DNA of 64,000 bases from Phytophthora colocasiae (Eukaryota > Oomycota > Peronosporomycetes > Peronosporales > Peronosporaceae), in contig JAGKQI010000031.1 in NCBI GenBank assembly GCA_018806915.1, positions 1,411,053-1,475,052 of the forward strand. Reading direction: 5' to 3'. The notes beneath the pieces were generated by a model. It saw only the letters and a program-made list of their open reading frames with translations. It did no database searches and had not been told where the DNA came from. The position numbers were made by a program, and so were the translations under genes. Numbering within the stretch: position 1 is the first letter of the stretch; each line of letters opens with the position of its first letter. Of this stretch, positions 48,801 through 60,800 are shown one piece after another.

Positions 48801-51800
48801 GTGGCCGGAGCGTCGGTGGCCGGAGTGTCGGTGGCCGGAGCGTCCGTAGCAGCAGAGGCGCGGGACGTGGAAGCCGATGAAGCGGTCGACGGCACCGTGG
48901 CAGCAGGCGCGTCAGTGGCGGCATCCGTAGTGGTCGTCGTGGTGGCGGCTGGAGCGTCGGTGGTGGCGTCTGTGGCGACGGTCGCATCGGGGGTTAGTAC
49001 GTCAGTGGCCGGAGCGTCGGTGGCCGGAGTGTCGGTGGCCGGAGCGTCCGTAGCAGCAGAGGCGCTGGACGTGGAAGCCGATGAAGCGGTCGACGGCACC
49101 GTGGCAGCAGGCGCGTCAGTGGCGTCATCCGTCGTGGTCGTCGTGGTCGAGGCGGGAGCGTCCGTGGTGGCGTCTGTGGCGACGGTCGCATCGGGGTTAG
49201 TACGTCAGTGGCCGGCGTCGGTGGCCGGAGTGTCGGTGGCCGGAGCGTCCGTAGCAGCAGAGGCGCTGGACGTGGAAGCCGATGAAGCGGTCGACGGCAC
49301 CGTGGCAGCAGGCGCGTCAGTGGCGTCATCCGTCGTGGTCGTCGTGGTCGAGGCGGGAGCGTCCGTGGTGGCGTCTGTGGCGACGGTCGCATCGGGGGTT
49401 AGTACGTCAGTGGCCGGAGCGTCGGTGGCCGGAGTGTCGGTGGCCGGAGCGTCCGTAGCAGCAGAGGCGCTGGACGTGGAAGCCGATGAAGCGGTCGACG
49501 GCACCGTGGCAGCAGGCGCGTCAGTGGCGTCATCCGTCGTGGTCGTCGTGGTCGAGGCGGGAGCGTCCGTGGTGGCATCTGTGGCGACGGTCGCATCGGG
49601 GGTTAGTACGTCAGTGGCCGAAGCGTCGGTGGCCGGGTGTCGGTGGCCGGAGCGTCGGTAGCAGCAGAGGCGCTGGACGTGGAAGCCGATGAAGCGGTCG
49701 ACGGCACCGTGGCAGCAGGCGCGTCAGTGGCGTCATCCGTCGTGGTCGTCGTGGTCGAGGCGGGAGCGTCCGTGGTGGCGTCTGTGGCGACGGTCGCGTC
49801 GGTGGCCGGAGTGTCGGTGGCCGGAGCGTCGGTAGCAGCAGAGGCGCTGGACGTGGAAGCCGATGAAGCGGTCGACGGCACCGTGGCAGCAGGCGCGTCA
49901 GTGGCGTCATCCGTCGTGGTCGTCGTGGTCGAGGCGGGAGCGTCCGTGGTGGCGTCTGTGGCGACGGTCGCATCGGGGGTTAGTACGTCAGTGGCCGGAG
50001 CGTCGGTGGCCGGAGTGTCGGTGGCCGGAGCGTCGGTAGCAGCAGAGGCGCTGGACGTGGAAGCCGATGAAGCGGTCGACGGCACCGTGGCAGCAGGCGC
50101 GTCAGTGGCGTCATCCGTCGTGGTCGTCGTGGTCGAGGCAGGAGCGTCCGTGGTGGCGTCTGTGGCGACGGTCGCATCGGGGTTAGTAGGTAAGTGGCCG
50201 GAGAGTCGGTGTCCGGAGTTTCGTTGTCCGGAGCGTCCGTCGCAGCAGAGGCGCTGGACGTGGAAGCCGATGAAGCGGTCGACGGCACCGTGGCAGCAGG
50301 CGCGTCAGTGGCGTCATCCGTCGTGGTCGTCGTGGTCGAGGCGGGAGCGTCTGTGGTGGCGTCTGTGGCGACGGTCGCATCGGGGTTAGTACGTCAGTGG
50401 CCGAAGCGTCGGTGGCCGGTGTCGGTGGCCGGAGCGTCCGTAGCAGCAGAGGCGCTGGACGTGGAAGCCGATGAAGCGGTCGATGGCACAGTGGCAGCAG
50501 GCGCGTCAGTGGCGTCATCCGTCGTGGTCGTCGTGGTCGAGGCAGGAGCGTCCGTGGTGGCGTCTGTGGCGACGGTCGCATCGGGGTTTAGTACGTCAGT
50601 GGCCGAAGCGTCGGTGGCCGGAGTGTCGGTGGCCGGAGCGTCCGTAGCAGCAGAGGCGCTGGACGTGGAAGCCGATGAAGCGGTCGACGGCACCGTGGCA
50701 GCAGGCGCGTCAGTGGCGGCATCCGTCGTGGTCGTCGTGGTCGAGGCGGGAGCGTCGGTGGTGGCGTCTGTGGCGACGGTCGCATCGGGGGTTAGTACGT
50801 CAGTGGCCGGAGCGTCGGTGGCCGGAGTGTCGGTGGCCGGAGCGTCCGTAGCAGCAGAGGCGCTGGACGTGGAAGCCGATGAAGCGGTCGATGGCACCGT
50901 GGCAGCAGGCGCGTCAGTGGCGGCATCCGTCGTGGTCGTCGTGGTCGAGGCGGGAGCGTCCGTGGTGGCGTCTGTGGCGACGGTCGCATCGGGGTTAGTA
51001 CGTCAGTGGCCGAAGCGTCGGTGGCCGGAGTGTCGGTGGCCGGATCGTCGGTAGCAGCAGAGGCGCTGGACGTGGAAGCCGATGAAGCGGTCGACGGCAC
51101 CGTGGCAGCAGGCGCGTCAGTGGCGGCATCCGTCGTGGTCGTCGTGGTCGAGGCGGGAGCGTCCGTGGTGGCGTCTGTGGCGACGGTCGCATCGGGGTTA
51201 GTACGTCAGTGGCCGAAGCGTCGGTGGCCGGAGTGTCGGTGGCCGGAGCGTCGGTAGCAGCAGAGGCGCTGGACGTGAAGCCGATGAAGCGGTCGACGGC
51301 ACCGTGGCAGCAGGCGCGTCAGTGGCGGCATCCGTCGTGGTCGTCGTGGTCGAGGCGGGAGCGTCCGTGGTGGCGTCTGTGGCGACGGTCGTACGTCAGT
51401 GGCCGGAGCGTCGGTGGCCGGAGTGTCGGTGGCCGGAGCGTCCGTAGCAGCAGAGGCGCTGGACGTGGAAGCCGATGAAGCGGTCGACGGCACCGTGGCA
51501 GCAGGCGCGTCAGTGGCGTCATCCGTCGTGGTCGTCGTGGTCGAGGCGGGAGCGTCCGTGGTGGCGTCTGTGGCGACGGTCGCATCGGGGTTAGTACGTC
51601 AGAGGCCGGAGCGTCGGTGGCCGGAGTGTCGGTGGCCGGAGCGTCCGTAGCAGCAGAGGCGCTGGACGTGGAAGCCGATGAAGCGGTCGACGGCACCGTG
51701 GCAGCAGGCGCGTCAGTGGCGTCATCCGTCGTGGTCGTCGTGGTCGAGGCGGGAGCGTCCGTGGTGGCGTCTGTGGCGACGGTCGCATCGGGGTTAGTAC

Positions 51801-54800
51801 GTCAGTGGCCGAAGCGTCGGTGGCCGGAGTGTCGGTGGCCGGAGCGTCCGTAGCAGCAGAGGCGCTGGACGTGGAAGCCGATGAAGCGGTCGACGGCACC
51901 GTGGCAGCAGGCGCGTCAGTGGCGGCATCCGTCGTGGTCGTCGTGGTGGAGGCGGGAGCGTCCGTGGTGGAGTCTGTGGAGAAGGTCGCATCGGTGGTTA
52001 GTACGTCAGTGGCCGGAGCGTCGGTGGCCGGAGTGTCGGTGGCCGGAGCGTCGGTAGCAGCAGAGGCGCTGGACGTGGAAGCCGATGAAGCGGTCGACGG
52101 CACCGTGGCAGCAGGCGCGTCAGTGGCGGCATCCGTCGTGGTCGTCGTGGTCGAGGCGGGAGCGTCCGTGGTGGCGTCTGTGGCGACGGTCGCAGTACGT
52201 CAGTGGCCGGAGCGTCGGTGGCCGGAGTGTCGGTGGCCGGAGCGTCCGTAGCAGCAGAGGCGCTGGACGTGGAAGCCGATGAAGCGGTCGACGGCACCGT
52301 GGCAGCAGGCGCGTCAGTGGCGGCATCCGTCGTGGTCGTCGTGGTCGAGGCGGGAGCGTCCGTGGTGGCGTCTGTGGCGACGGTCGCATCGGGGGTTAGT
52401 ACGTCAGTGGCCGGAGCGTCGGTGGCCGGAGTGTCGGTGGCCGGAGCGTCCGTAGCAGCAGAGGCGCTGGACGTGGAAGCCGATGAAGCGGTCGACGGCA
52501 CCGTGGCAGCAGGCGCGTCAGTGGCGTCATCCGTCGTGGTCGTCGTGGTCGAGGCGGGAGCGTCCGTGGTGGCGTCTGTGGCGACGGTCGCATCGGGGGT
52601 TAGTACGTCAGTGGCCGAAGCGTCGGTGGCCGGAGTGTTGGTGGCCGGAGCGTCGGTAGCAGCAGAGGCGCTGGACGTGGAAGCCGATGAAGCGGTCGAC
52701 GGCACCGTGGCAGCAGGCGCGTCAGTGGCGGCATCCGTCGTGGTCGTCGTGGTCGAGGCAGGAGCGTCCGTGGTGGCGTCTGTGGCGACGGTCGCATCGG
52801 GGGTTAGTACGTCAGTGGCCGAAGCGTCGGTGGCCGGAGTGTCGGTGGCCGGAGCGTCGGTAGCAGCAGAGGCGCTGGACGTGGAAGCCGATGAAGCGGT
52901 CGACGGCACCGTGGCAGCAGAGCGCGTCAGTGGCGTCATCCGTCGTGGTCGTCGTGGTCGAGGCAGGAGCGTCCGTGGTGGCGTCTGTGGCGACGGTCGC
53001 ATCGGGGTTAGTACGTCAGTGGCCGGAGCGTCGGTGGCCGGAGTGTCGGTGGCCGGAGCGTCCGTAGCAGCAGAGGCGCTGGACGTGGAAGCCGATGAAG
53101 CGGTCGACGGCACCGTGGCAGCAGGCGCGTCAGTGGCGGCATCCGTCGTGGTCGTCGTGGTCGAGGCAGGAGCGTCCGTGGTGGCGTCTGTGGCGACGGT
53201 CCCATCGGGGTTAGTACGTCAGTGGCCGAAGCGTCGGTGGCCGGAGTGTCGGTGGCCGGAGCGTCGGTAGCAGCAGAGGCGCTGGACGTGGAAGCCGATG
53301 AAGCGGTCGACGGCACCGTGGCAGCAGGCGCGTCAGTGGCGGCATCCGTCGTGGTCGTCGTGGTCGAGGCAGGAGCGTCCGTGGTGGCGTCTGTGGCGAC
53401 GGTCGCATCGGGGGTTAGTACGTCAGTGGCCGGAGCGTCGGTGGCCGGAGTGTCGGTGGCCGGAGCGGCCGTAGCAGCAGAGGCGCTGGACGTGGGAAGC
53501 CGATGAAGCGGTCGACGGCACCGTGGCAGCAGGCGCGTCAGTGGCGGCATCCGTCGTGGTCGTCGTGGTCGAGGCGGAGCGTCCGTGGTGGCGTCTGTGG
53601 CGACGGTCGCATCGGGGGTTAGTACGTCAGTGGCCGGAAGCGTCGGTGGCCGGAGTGTCGGTGGCCGGAGCGTCGGTAGCAGCAGAGGCGCTGGACGTGG
53701 AAGCCGATGAAGCGGTCGACGGCACCGTGGCAGCAGGCGCGTCAGTGGCGGCATCCGTCGTGGTCGTCGTGGTCGAGGCGGGAGCGTCCGTGGTGGCGTC
53801 TGTGGCGACGGTCGCATCGGGGGTTAGTACGTCAGTGGCCGAAGCGTCGGTGGCCGGAGTGTCGGTGGCCGGAGCGTCGGTAGCAGCAGAGGCGCTGGAC
53901 GTGGAAGCCGATGAAGCGGTCGACGGCACCGTGGCAGCAGGCGCGTCAGTGGCGGCATCCGTCGTGGTCGTCGTGGTCGAGGCGGGAGCGTCCGTGGTGG
54001 CGTCTGTGGCGACGGTCGCATCGGGGGTTAGTACGTCAGTGGCCGAAGCGTCGGTGGCCGGAGTGTCGGTGGCCGGAGCGTCGGTAGCAGCAGAGGCGCT
54101 GGACGTGGAAGCCGATGAAGCGGTCGACGGCACCGTGGCAGCAGGCGCGTCAGTGGCGTCATCCGTCGTGGTCGTCGTGGTCGAGGCAGGAGCGTCCGTG
54201 GTGGCGTCTGTGGCGACGGTCGCATCGGGGGTTAGTACGTCAGTGGCCGGAGCGTCGGTGGCCGGAGTGTCGGTGGCCGGAGCGTCCGTAGCAGCAGAGG
54301 CGCTGGACGTGGAAGCCGATGAAGCGGTCGACGGCACCGTGGCAGCAGGCGCGTCAGTGGCGTCATCCGTCGTGGTCGTCGTGGTCGAGGCAGGAGCGTC
54401 CGTGGTGGCGTCTGTGGCGACGGTCGCATCGGGGGTTAGTACGTCAGTGGCCGAAGCGTCGGTGGCCGGAGTGTCGGTGGCCGGAGCGTCCGTAGCAGCA
54501 GAGGCGCTGGACGTGGAAGCCGATGAAGCGGTCGACGGCACCGTGGCAGCAGGCGCGTCAGTGGCGGCATCCGTCGTGGTCGTCGTGGTCGAGGCGGGAG
54601 CGTCCGTGGTGGCGTCTGTGGCGACGGTCGCATCGGGGGGTTAGTACGTCAGTGGCCGAAGCGTCGGTGGCCGGAGTGTCGGTGGCCGGAGCGTCGGTAG
54701 CAGCAGAGGCGCTGGACGTGGAAGCCGATGAAGCGGTCGACGGCACCGTGGCAGCAGGCGCGTCAGTGGCGTCATCCGTCGTGGTCGTCGTGGTCGAGGC

Positions 54801-57800
54801 GGGAGCGTCCGTGGTGGCGTCTGTGGCGACGGTCGCATCGGGGGTTAGTACGTCAGTGGCCGGAGCGTCGGTGGCCGGAGTGTCGGTGGCCGGAGCGTCC
54901 GTAGCAGCAGAGGCGCTGGACGTGGAAGCCGATGAAGCGGTCGACGGCACCGTGGCAGCAGGCGCGTCAGTGGCGGCATCCGTCGTGGTCGTCGTGGTCG
55001 AGGCGGGAGCGTCCGTGGTGGCGTCTGTGGCGACGGTCGCATCGGGGTTAGTACGTCAGTGGCCGGAGCGTCGGTGGCCGGAGTGTCGGTGGCCGGAGCG
55101 TCGGTAGCAGCAGAGGCGCTGGACGTGGAAGCCGATGAAGCGGTCGACGGCACCGTGGCAGCAGGCGCGTCAGTGGCGGCATCCGTCGTGGTCGTCGTGG
55201 TCGAGGCAGGAGCGTCCGTGGTGGCGTCTGTGGCGACGGTCGCATCGGGGTTAGTACGTCAGTGGCCGGAGCGTCGGTGGCCGGAGTGTCGGTGGCCGGA
55301 GCGTCCGTAGCAGCAGAGGCGCTGGACGTGGAAGCCGATGAAGCGGTCGACGGCACCGTGGCAGCAGGCGCGTCAGTGGCGGCATCCGTCGTGGTCGTCG
55401 TGGTCGAGGCAGGAGCGTCCGTGGTGGCGTCTGTGGCGACGGTCGCATCGGGGTTAGTACGTCAGTGGCCGGAGCGTCGGTGGCCGGAGTGTCGGTGGCC
55501 GGAGCGTCCGTAGCAGCAGAGGCGCTGGACGTGGAAGCCGATGAAGCGGTCGACGGCACCGTGGCAGCAGGCGCGTCAGTGGCGGCATCCGTCGTGGTCG
55601 TCGTGGTCGAGGCGGGAGCGTCCGTGGTGGCATCTGTGGCGACGGTCGCGTCGGTGGCCGGAGCGTCGGTGGCCGGAGCGTCGGTAGCAGCAGAGGCGCT
55701 GGACGTGGAAGCCGATGAAGCGGTCGACGGCACCGTGGCAGCAGGCGCGTCGGTGGCGGCATCCGTCGTGGTCGTCGTGGTCGAGGCGGGAGCGTCCGTG
55801 GTGGCGTCTGTGGCGACGGTCGCATCGGGGGTTAGTACGTCAGTGGCCGGAGCGTCGGTGGCCGGAGTGTCGGTGGCCGGATCGTCGGTAGCAGCAGAGG
55901 CGCTGGACGTGGAAGCCGATGAAGCGGTCGACGGCACCGTGGCAGCAGGCGCGTCAGTGGCGTCATCCGTCGTGGTCGTCGTGGTCGAGGCAGGAGCGTC
56001 CGTGGTGGCGTCTGTGGCGACGGTCGCATCGGGGGTTAGTACGTCAGTGGCCGGAGCGTCGGTGGCCGGAGTGTCGGTGGCCGGAGCGTCCGTAGCAGCA
56101 GAGGCGCTGGACGTGGAAGCCGATGAAGCGGTCGACGGCACCGTGGCAGCAGGCGCGTCAGTGGCGTCATCCGTCGTGGTCGTCGTGGTCGAGGCAGGAG
56201 CGTCCGTGGTGGCGTCTGTGGCGACGGTCGCATCGGGGGTTAGTACGTCAGTGGCCGGAGCGTCGGTGGCCGGAGTGTCGGTGGCCGGAGCGTCCGTAGC
56301 AGCAGAGGCGCTGGACGTGGAAGCCGATGAAGCGGTCGACGGCACCGTGGCAGCAGGCGCGTCAGTGGCGGCATCCGTCGTGGTCGTCGTGGTCGAGGCG
56401 GGAGCGTCCGTGGTGGCGTCTGTGGCGACGGTCGCATCGGGGGTTAGTACGTCAGTGGCCGAAGCGTCGGTGGCCGGAGTGTCGGTGGCCGGAGCGTCCG
56501 TAGCAGCAGAGGCGCTGGACGTGGAAGCCGATGAAGCGGTCGACGGCACCGTGGCAGCAGGCGCGTCAGTGGCGTCATCCGTCGTGGTCGTCGTGGTCGA
56601 GGCGGGAGCGTCCGTGGTGGCGTCTGTGGCGACGGTCGCATCGGGGTTAGTACGTCAGTGGCCGGGCGTCGGTGGCCGGAGTGTCGGTGGCCGGAGCGTC
56701 CGTAGCAGCAGAGGCGCTGGACGTGGAAGCCGATGAAGCGGTCGACGGCACCGTGGCAGCAGGCGCGTCAGTGGCGTCATCCGTCGTGGTCGTCGTGGTC
56801 GAGGCGGGAGCGTCCGTGGTGGCGTCTGTGGCGACGGTCGCATCGGGGTTAGTACGTCAGTGGCCGAAGCGTCGGTGGCCGGAGTGTCGGTGGCCGGAGC
56901 GTCCGTAGCAGCAGAGGCGCTGGACGTGGAAGCCGATGAAGCGGTCGACGGCACCGTGGCAGCAGGCGCGTCAGTGGCGGCATCCGTCGTGGTCGTCGTG
57001 GTCGAGGCGGGAGCGTCCGTGGTGGCGTCTGTGGCGACGGTCGCATCGGGGGTTAGTACGTCAGTGGCCGGAGCGTCGGTGGCCGGAGTGTCGGTGGCCG
57101 GAGCGTCCGTAGCAGCAGAGGCGCTGGACGTGGAAGCCGATGAAGCGGTCGACGGCACCGTGGCAGCAGGCGCGTCAGTGGCGGCATCCGTCGTGGTCGT
57201 CGTGGTCGAGGCAGGAGCGTCCGTGGTGGCGTCTGTGGCGACGGTCGCATCGAGTTAGTACGTCAGTGGCCGAGGCGTCGGTGGCCGGAGTGTCGGTGGC
57301 CGGAGCGTCGGTAGCAGAGGCGCTGGACGTGGAAGCCGATGAAGCGGTCGACGGCACCGTGGCAGCAGGCGCGTCAGTGGCGTCATCCGTCGTGGTCGTC
57401 GTGGTCGAGGCGGGAGCGTCCGTGGTGGCGTCTGTGGCGACGGTCGCATCGTCAGTGGCCGAAGCGTCGGTGGCCGGAGCGTACGTAGCAGCAGAGGCGC
57501 TGGACGTGGAAGCCGATGAAGCGGTCGACGGCACCGTGGCAGCAGGCGCGTCAGTGGCGGCATCCGTCGTGGTCGTCGTGGTCGAGGCGGGAGCGTCCGT
57601 GGTGGCGTCTGTGGCGACGGTCGCATCGGGGGTTAGTACGTCAGTGGCCGGAGCGTCGGTGGCCGGAGTGTCGGTGGCCGGAGCGTCGGTAGCAGCAGAG
57701 GCGCTGGACGTGGAAGCCGATGAAGCGGTCGACGGCACCGTGGCAGCAGGCGCGTCAGTGGCGTCATCCGTCGTGGTCGTCGTGGTCGAGGCGGGAGCGT

Positions 57801-60800
57801 CCGTGGTGGCGTCTGTGGCGACGGTCGCATCGGGGTTAGTACGTCAGTGGCCGAAGCGTCGGTGGCCGGAGTGTCGGTGGCCGGAGCGTCCGTAGCAGCA
57901 GAGGCGCTGGACGTGGAAGCCGATGAAGCGGTCGACGGCACCGTGGCAGCAGGCGCGTCAGTGGCGGCATCCGTCGTGGTCGTCGTGGTCGAGGCGGGAG
58001 CGTCCGTGGTGGCGTCTGTGGCGACGGTCGCATCGGGGTTAGTACGTCAGTGGCCGAAGCGTCGGTGGCCGGAGTGTCGGTGGCCGGAGCGTCCGTAGCA
58101 GCAGAGGCGCTGGACGTGGAAGCCGATGAAGCGGTCGACGGCACCGTGGCAGCAGGCGCGTCAGTGGCGGCATCCGTCGTGGTCGTCGTGGTCGAGGCGG
58201 GAGCGTCCGTGGTGGCGTCTGTGGCGACGGTCGCATCGGGGTTAGTACGTCAGTGGCCGGAGCGTCGGTGGCCGGAGTGTCGGTGGCCGGAGCGTCCGTA
58301 GCAGCAGAGGCGCTGGACGTGGAAGCCGATGAAGCGGTCGACGGCACCGTGGCAGCAGGCGCGTCGGTGGCGGCATCCGTCGTGGTCGTCGTGGTCGAGG
58401 CGGGAGCGTCCGTGGCTGCGTCTGTGGCGACGTTCGCATCGGGGTCTAGTTCGTGATTTGCCGTAGCGTCGGTGGCCGGAGTGTCGGTGGCCGGAGCGTC
58501 CGTAGCAGCAGAGGCGCTGGACGTGGAAGCCGATGAAGCGGTCGACGGCACCGTGGCAGCAGGCGCGTCAGTGGCGGCATCCGTCGTGGTCGTCGTGGTC
58601 GAGGCGGGAGCGTCCGTGGTGGCGTCTGTGGCGACGGTCGCATCAGGGGTTAGTACGTCAGTGGCCGAAGCGTCGGTGGCCGGAGTGTCGGTGGCCGGAG
58701 CGTCCGGTAGCAGCAGAGGCGCTGGACGTGGAAGCCGCTGAAGCGGTCGACGGCACCGTGGCAGCAGGCGCGTCGGTGGCGGCATCCGTCGTGGTCGTCG
58801 TGGTCGAGGCGGGAGCGTCCGTGGTGGCGTCTGTGGCGACGGTCGCATCGGGGTTGAAGTACGTCAGTGGCCGTAGTGTCGGTGGCCGGAGTGTCGGTGG
58901 CCGGAGCGTCGGTAGCAGCAGGCGCTGGACGTGGAAGCCGATGAAGCGGTCGACGGCACCGTGGCAGCAGGCGCGTCAGTGGCGGCATCCGTCGTGGTCG
59001 TCGTGGTCGAGGCAGGAGCGTCCGTGGTGGCGTCTGTGGCGACGGTCGCATCGGGGTTAGTACGTCAGTGGCCGGAGCGTCGGTGGCCGGAGTGTCGGTG
59101 GCCGGAGCGTCCGTAGCAGCAGAGGCGCTGGACGTGGAAGCCGATGAAGCGGTCGACGGCACCGTGGCAGCAGGCGCGTCAGTGGCGTCATCCGTCGTGG
59201 TCGTCGTGGTCGAGGCGGGAGCGTCCGTGGTGGCGTCTGTGGCGACGGTCGCATCGGGGTTAGTACGTCAGTGGCCGGAGCGTCGGTGGCCGGAGTGTCG
59301 GTGGCCGGAGCGTCCGTAGCAGCAGAGGCGCTGGACGTGGAAGCCGATGAAGCGGTCGACGGCACCGTGGCAGCAGGCGCGTCAGTGGCGGCATCCGTCG
59401 TGGTCGTCGTGGTCGAGGCGGGAGCGTCCGTGGTGGCGTCTGTGGCGACGGTCGCATCGGGGGTTCGTACGTCAGCTCCCGTAGCGACGTTGTCCTGTGT
59501 GTCGCTGTCCGGAGCGTCCGTAGCAGCAGAGGCGCTGGACGTGGAAGCCGATGAAGCGGTCGACGGCACCGTGGCAGCAGGCGCGTCGAGTGGCGGCATC
59601 CGTCGTGGTCGTCGTGGTCGAGGCGGGAGCGTCCGTGGTGGCGTCTGTGGCGACGGTCGCATCGGGGGTTAGTACGTCAGTGGCCGAAGCGTCGGTGGCC
59701 GGAGTGTCGGTGGCCGGAGCGTCGGTAGCAGCAGAGGCGCTGGACGTGGAAGCCGATGAAGCGGTCGACGGCACCGTGGCAGCAGGCGCGTCAGTGGCGG
59801 CATCCGTCGTGGTCGTCGTGGTCGAGGCGGGAGCGTCCGTGGTGGCGTCTGTGGCGACGGTCGCATCGGGGGTTAGTACGTCAGTGGCCGGAGCGTCGGT
59901 GGCCGGGTGTCGGTGGCCGGAGCGTCCGTAGCAGCAGAGGCGCTGGACGTGAAGCCGATGAAGCGGTCGACGGCACCGTGGCAGCAGGCGCGTCAGTGGC
60001 GTCAGCCTTCGTGGTTGTCGTGGTCGTTGGTGGTGCGTGCGGGGTGGCGTCTGTGGCGACGGTCGCATCGGGGGTTAGTACGTCAGTGGCCGGAGCGTCG
60101 GTGGCCGGAGTGTCGGTGGCCGGAGCGTCCGTAGCAGCAGAGGCGCTGGACGTGGAAGCCGATGAAGCGGTCGACGGCACCGTGGCAGCAGGCGCGTCAG
60201 TGGCGTCATCCGTCGTGGTCGTCGTGGTCGAGGCGGGAGCGTCCGTGGTGGCGTCTGTGGCGACGGTAGCATCGTGGTTTACTACCGCAGTGGCCGCAGC
60301 GTCTGTGGCCGGAGTCCGGGTGGCCGGAGCGTCGGTAGCAGCAGAGGCGCTGGACGTGGAAGCCGATGAAGCGGTCGACGGCACCGTGGCAGCAGGCGCG
60401 TCAGTGGCGGCATCCGTCGTGGTCGTCGTGGTCGAGGCGGGAGCGTCCGTGGTGGCGTCTGTGGCGACGGTCGCATCGGGGTTAGTACGTCAGTGGCCGA
60501 AGCGTCGGTGGCCGGAGTGTCGGTGGCCGGAGCGTCGGTAGCAGCAGAGGCGCTGGACGTGGAAGCCGATGAAGCGGTCGACGGCACCGTGGCAGCAGGC
60601 GCGTCAGTGGCGTCATCCGTCGTGGTCGTCGTGGTCGAGGCAGGAGCGTCCGTGGTGGCGTCTGTGGCGACGGTCGCATCGAAGGGTTAGTACGTCAGTG
60701 GCCGGAGCGTCGGTGGCCGGAGTGTCGGTGGCCGGAGCGTCCGTAGCAGCAGAGGCGCTGGACGTGGAAGCCGATGAAGCGGTCGACGGCACCGTGGCAG